Assembly (NCBI RefSeq): GCF_965363235.1
Contig: NC_134843.1
Location: 49,843,535-49,907,534 of the forward strand
Source: Mytilus galloprovincialis
Taxonomy: Eukaryota > Mollusca > Bivalvia > Mytilida > Mytilidae
Direction: 5' to 3'
Length of the DNA: 64,000 nucleotides
In this document: one piece after another, positions 62,101-64,000 of the stretch
Numbering within the stretch: position 1 is the stretch's first letter
Layout of the letters: every line of letters begins with the position of its first letter
Notes under the pieces: model-generated
Databases searched by the model: none
Seen by the model: only the letters and a program-made list of their open reading frames with translations
Told to the model about the DNA's origin: nothing
Position numbers and translations under genes: made by a program

Positions 62101-64000
62101 GTTAACCCATCTAACTCAAGTTCACTGAGGTCACCTTTTAATATATATACATCATATAAACAATACAAATCTATGAAGTCCTACATTTCAAATTCAAAAA
62201 TTGTGGATTTACAATACAAAGGTATACACTAGCAAAGTATCTACTAAGAATTCTTTCATAGCAGGGTTACCTGAGGTAACCAATACAATAACAACAATAC
62301 AACCTATTTAACTCAAGTTAATTCACATCATCTTTACATATACATCATATAAACAATATAACTTTAATGAATTCCTACATTTAAAAAGGAAAAGTTGGTT
62401 TATTACACCATAAATGGATATACTAGCAAAGTATCTACTCAAAATTCTGTCATGACAGGGTTAACTCAGGTAACCCTTGAAATAGAAACAAGTATTATCC
62501 ATTCATATCAAGTTAACTTAAGTCGCCTTTCAGAAAAATCACATAAAAAATACACATCTATGAAGTCCTACATTTAAAATAAAGAAATTGTCCGATAACA
62601 ACAGAAATGTTAAAACTAGCAAACTATCTCAAAAGCATTCTTCATATCATGGGTACCTGAGGTAACCCCAGACATAATTACAAATATAACCCACTTAACT
62701 GAAGTTAACTGAGGTCACCTTTACATGTGCATCACATAAACAATACAACTTTCATGAAGTCCTACATTTAAAATAAAGAAGTTTGTTTATTACAATTAAT
62801 GTAAACACTAGCAAAGTGTCTACGAAGGATTCATTCATTACAGGGTTACCTTAGGTAACCATAACAATAACAACAAAGATAACCCATCTAACTTAAGTTC
62901 ACTGAGGTCACCTTTAAATATATATGCATCACATAAACAATACAAATCTATGAAGTCCTACATTTCAAATAAAAAAAATGTGGAATTACAATACAAATGT
63001 ATACACTAGCAAAGTATCTACTAAGAATTCTTTCATAGCAGGGTTACCTGAGGTAACCAATAGAATAACAACAAATATAACCTATTTAACTCAAGTGAAT
63101 TCAGATCACCTTTACATATACATCACATAAACATTATAACTTCAATGAATTTCTACATTAAAAACGAAGAAGTTGGTTTATTACACCATAAATGCATATA
63201 CTAGCAAAGTATCTACTAAGTATTCTGTCATGACAGGGTTACCTCAGGTAACCCATAAAATAGCAACAAGTATTATCCATTCATATCAAGTTAACTTAAG
63301 TCGCCTTTCCGGTATATCACATAAACAATACACATCTATGAAGTCCTTCATTTAAAACAAAGAAATATAAATGTTTACAATAGCAAACTTTCTAAAAAGC
63401 ATTCTTCATGTCATGGGTACCTGAGGTAACCCCAGACATAATTACAAATATAACCCACTTAACTGAAGTTAACTGAGTTCACCTTTACATGTACATCACA
63501 TAAGCAATACAACTTTCATGAAGTACTACATTTGAAATGAAGAAGTTTGTTTATTACAATTAATGTAAACACTAGCAAAGTATCTACGAAGAATTCATTC
63601 ATTACAGGGTTACCTGAGACAGGGTTACCTCAGGTAACTAATAATAACAACTAATACAACCCTTTTAACTCAAGTTTACTCAGGTAACATATATCTATAC
63701 ATCGCATAAACAATACAAATCTATGAAGTCCTACATTTTAAATTAAGAAATTGTGTAATTACAACATCAATGCATATACCAGAAAAGTATGTACGAAGTA
63801 TTCTTTCATAACAGGGTTACCTCAGGTAACCCCAAAAATAACAGTAAATATAATCAATTCAAATAAAGTTAACTTAAGTTGCCTTTCCTAATATCATATA
63901 AACAATACACATCTATGAAGTTCAAATTTATAAAAAAGTAAATCGTTTATTACAACTTAAATGTATATTCTGGAAAACTATCTACAAAGTATTCTTACAT
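59160..64000 (+). repeat. 194-bp satellite array with four-monomer higher-order repeat, continues beyond window
   Basis: About 25 monomers of roughly 194 bp, each starting with acagggttacctsaggtaac, followed by a variable stretch, aactcaagttaactsagg, cacctttacatatacatcac, ataaacaatacaac, atgaagtcctacattt, a gtttatta box and acactagcaaagtatctac. Monomers fall into types: A (ttaattcagatcacc), B (cataaaatagcaacaagtat...aagtcgcc), C (catgggtacctgagg, ccagacataattac), D (cataacaataacaacaaaga). From about 61.5 kb the order A-B-C-D repeats: A begins at 61489, 62264 and 63041, giving a period of about 777 bp. Earlier copies include extra types and are less regular. The small frames in it are by-products. 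Confidence 0.9.

Noticed and set aside
59160-64000. CRISPR array
   Set aside because: The unit is about 194 bp with diverged copies throughout, not short identical repeats with unique spacers, and the context is eukaryotic.
1-64000. tRNA or rRNA genes
   Set aside because: No cloverleaf with a GTTCRANNC-type box plus acceptor pairing and no rRNA-like stretch was found by reading; a dedicated scan could not be run.

Overview
The window looks like AT-rich nuclear DNA of a bivalve mollusc, probably a mussel (Mytilidae). This is inferred from three things: one long intron-rich metazoan gene, a dense load of short interspersed repeats that I recognise as typical of mussel genomes, and many DNA-transposon, Helitron and satellite sequences. 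No bacterial or viral gene blocks, rRNA, tRNA or CRISPR array were seen.

Positions 1-37.5 kb hold a single host gene on the + strand. I could assemble it as 22 exons (first ATG 2287, stop ending at 37478). Every junction has a splice-site consensus and the phases agree throughout; the coding sum is 4227 nt, or 1408 residues. The product is a predicted type I membrane protein: signal peptide, an LDL-receptor-class-B (YWTD) propeller, a D8C (uromodulin/VWDE-type) domain, a VWDE-like middle region, a von Willebrand factor type D domain, a region with a furin-like site, one EGF domain, a second furin-like site, one transmembrane helix and a short cytoplasmic tail. It resembles VWDE (von Willebrand factor D and EGF domain protein) with a YWTD propeller added at the N-terminus and a membrane anchor at the C-terminus. 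The introns hold nested hAT elements, Penelope-like and LINE reverse-transcriptase remnants, a long-TIR element and several interspersed repeat families.

From 37.5 to 59 kb there is no convincing host gene. The main structure is a pair of inverted termini (40003 and 53231) starting CACTA and ending TAGTG with a 3-bp direct repeat outside, which would bound a 13.2-kb CACTA/EnSpm-type element. Inside it lie a diverged tandem array carrying AGGTCA motifs, a Tc1-like MITE, short MITEs, large hairpins and an element whose ends are built from a repeated 9-mer. Outside follow a bivalve repeat with a (TCCGTCAG)-type minisatellite, an old interspersed-repeat composite, a Helitron with both ends, and two small palindromic motif arrays.

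From about 59160 to the window end is a satellite of about 194-bp monomers (about 25 copies). Each carries a near-perfect palindrome GGTTACCTSAGGTAACC, and the later part is organised as a four-monomer higher-order repeat of about 777 bp. The array runs off the window.
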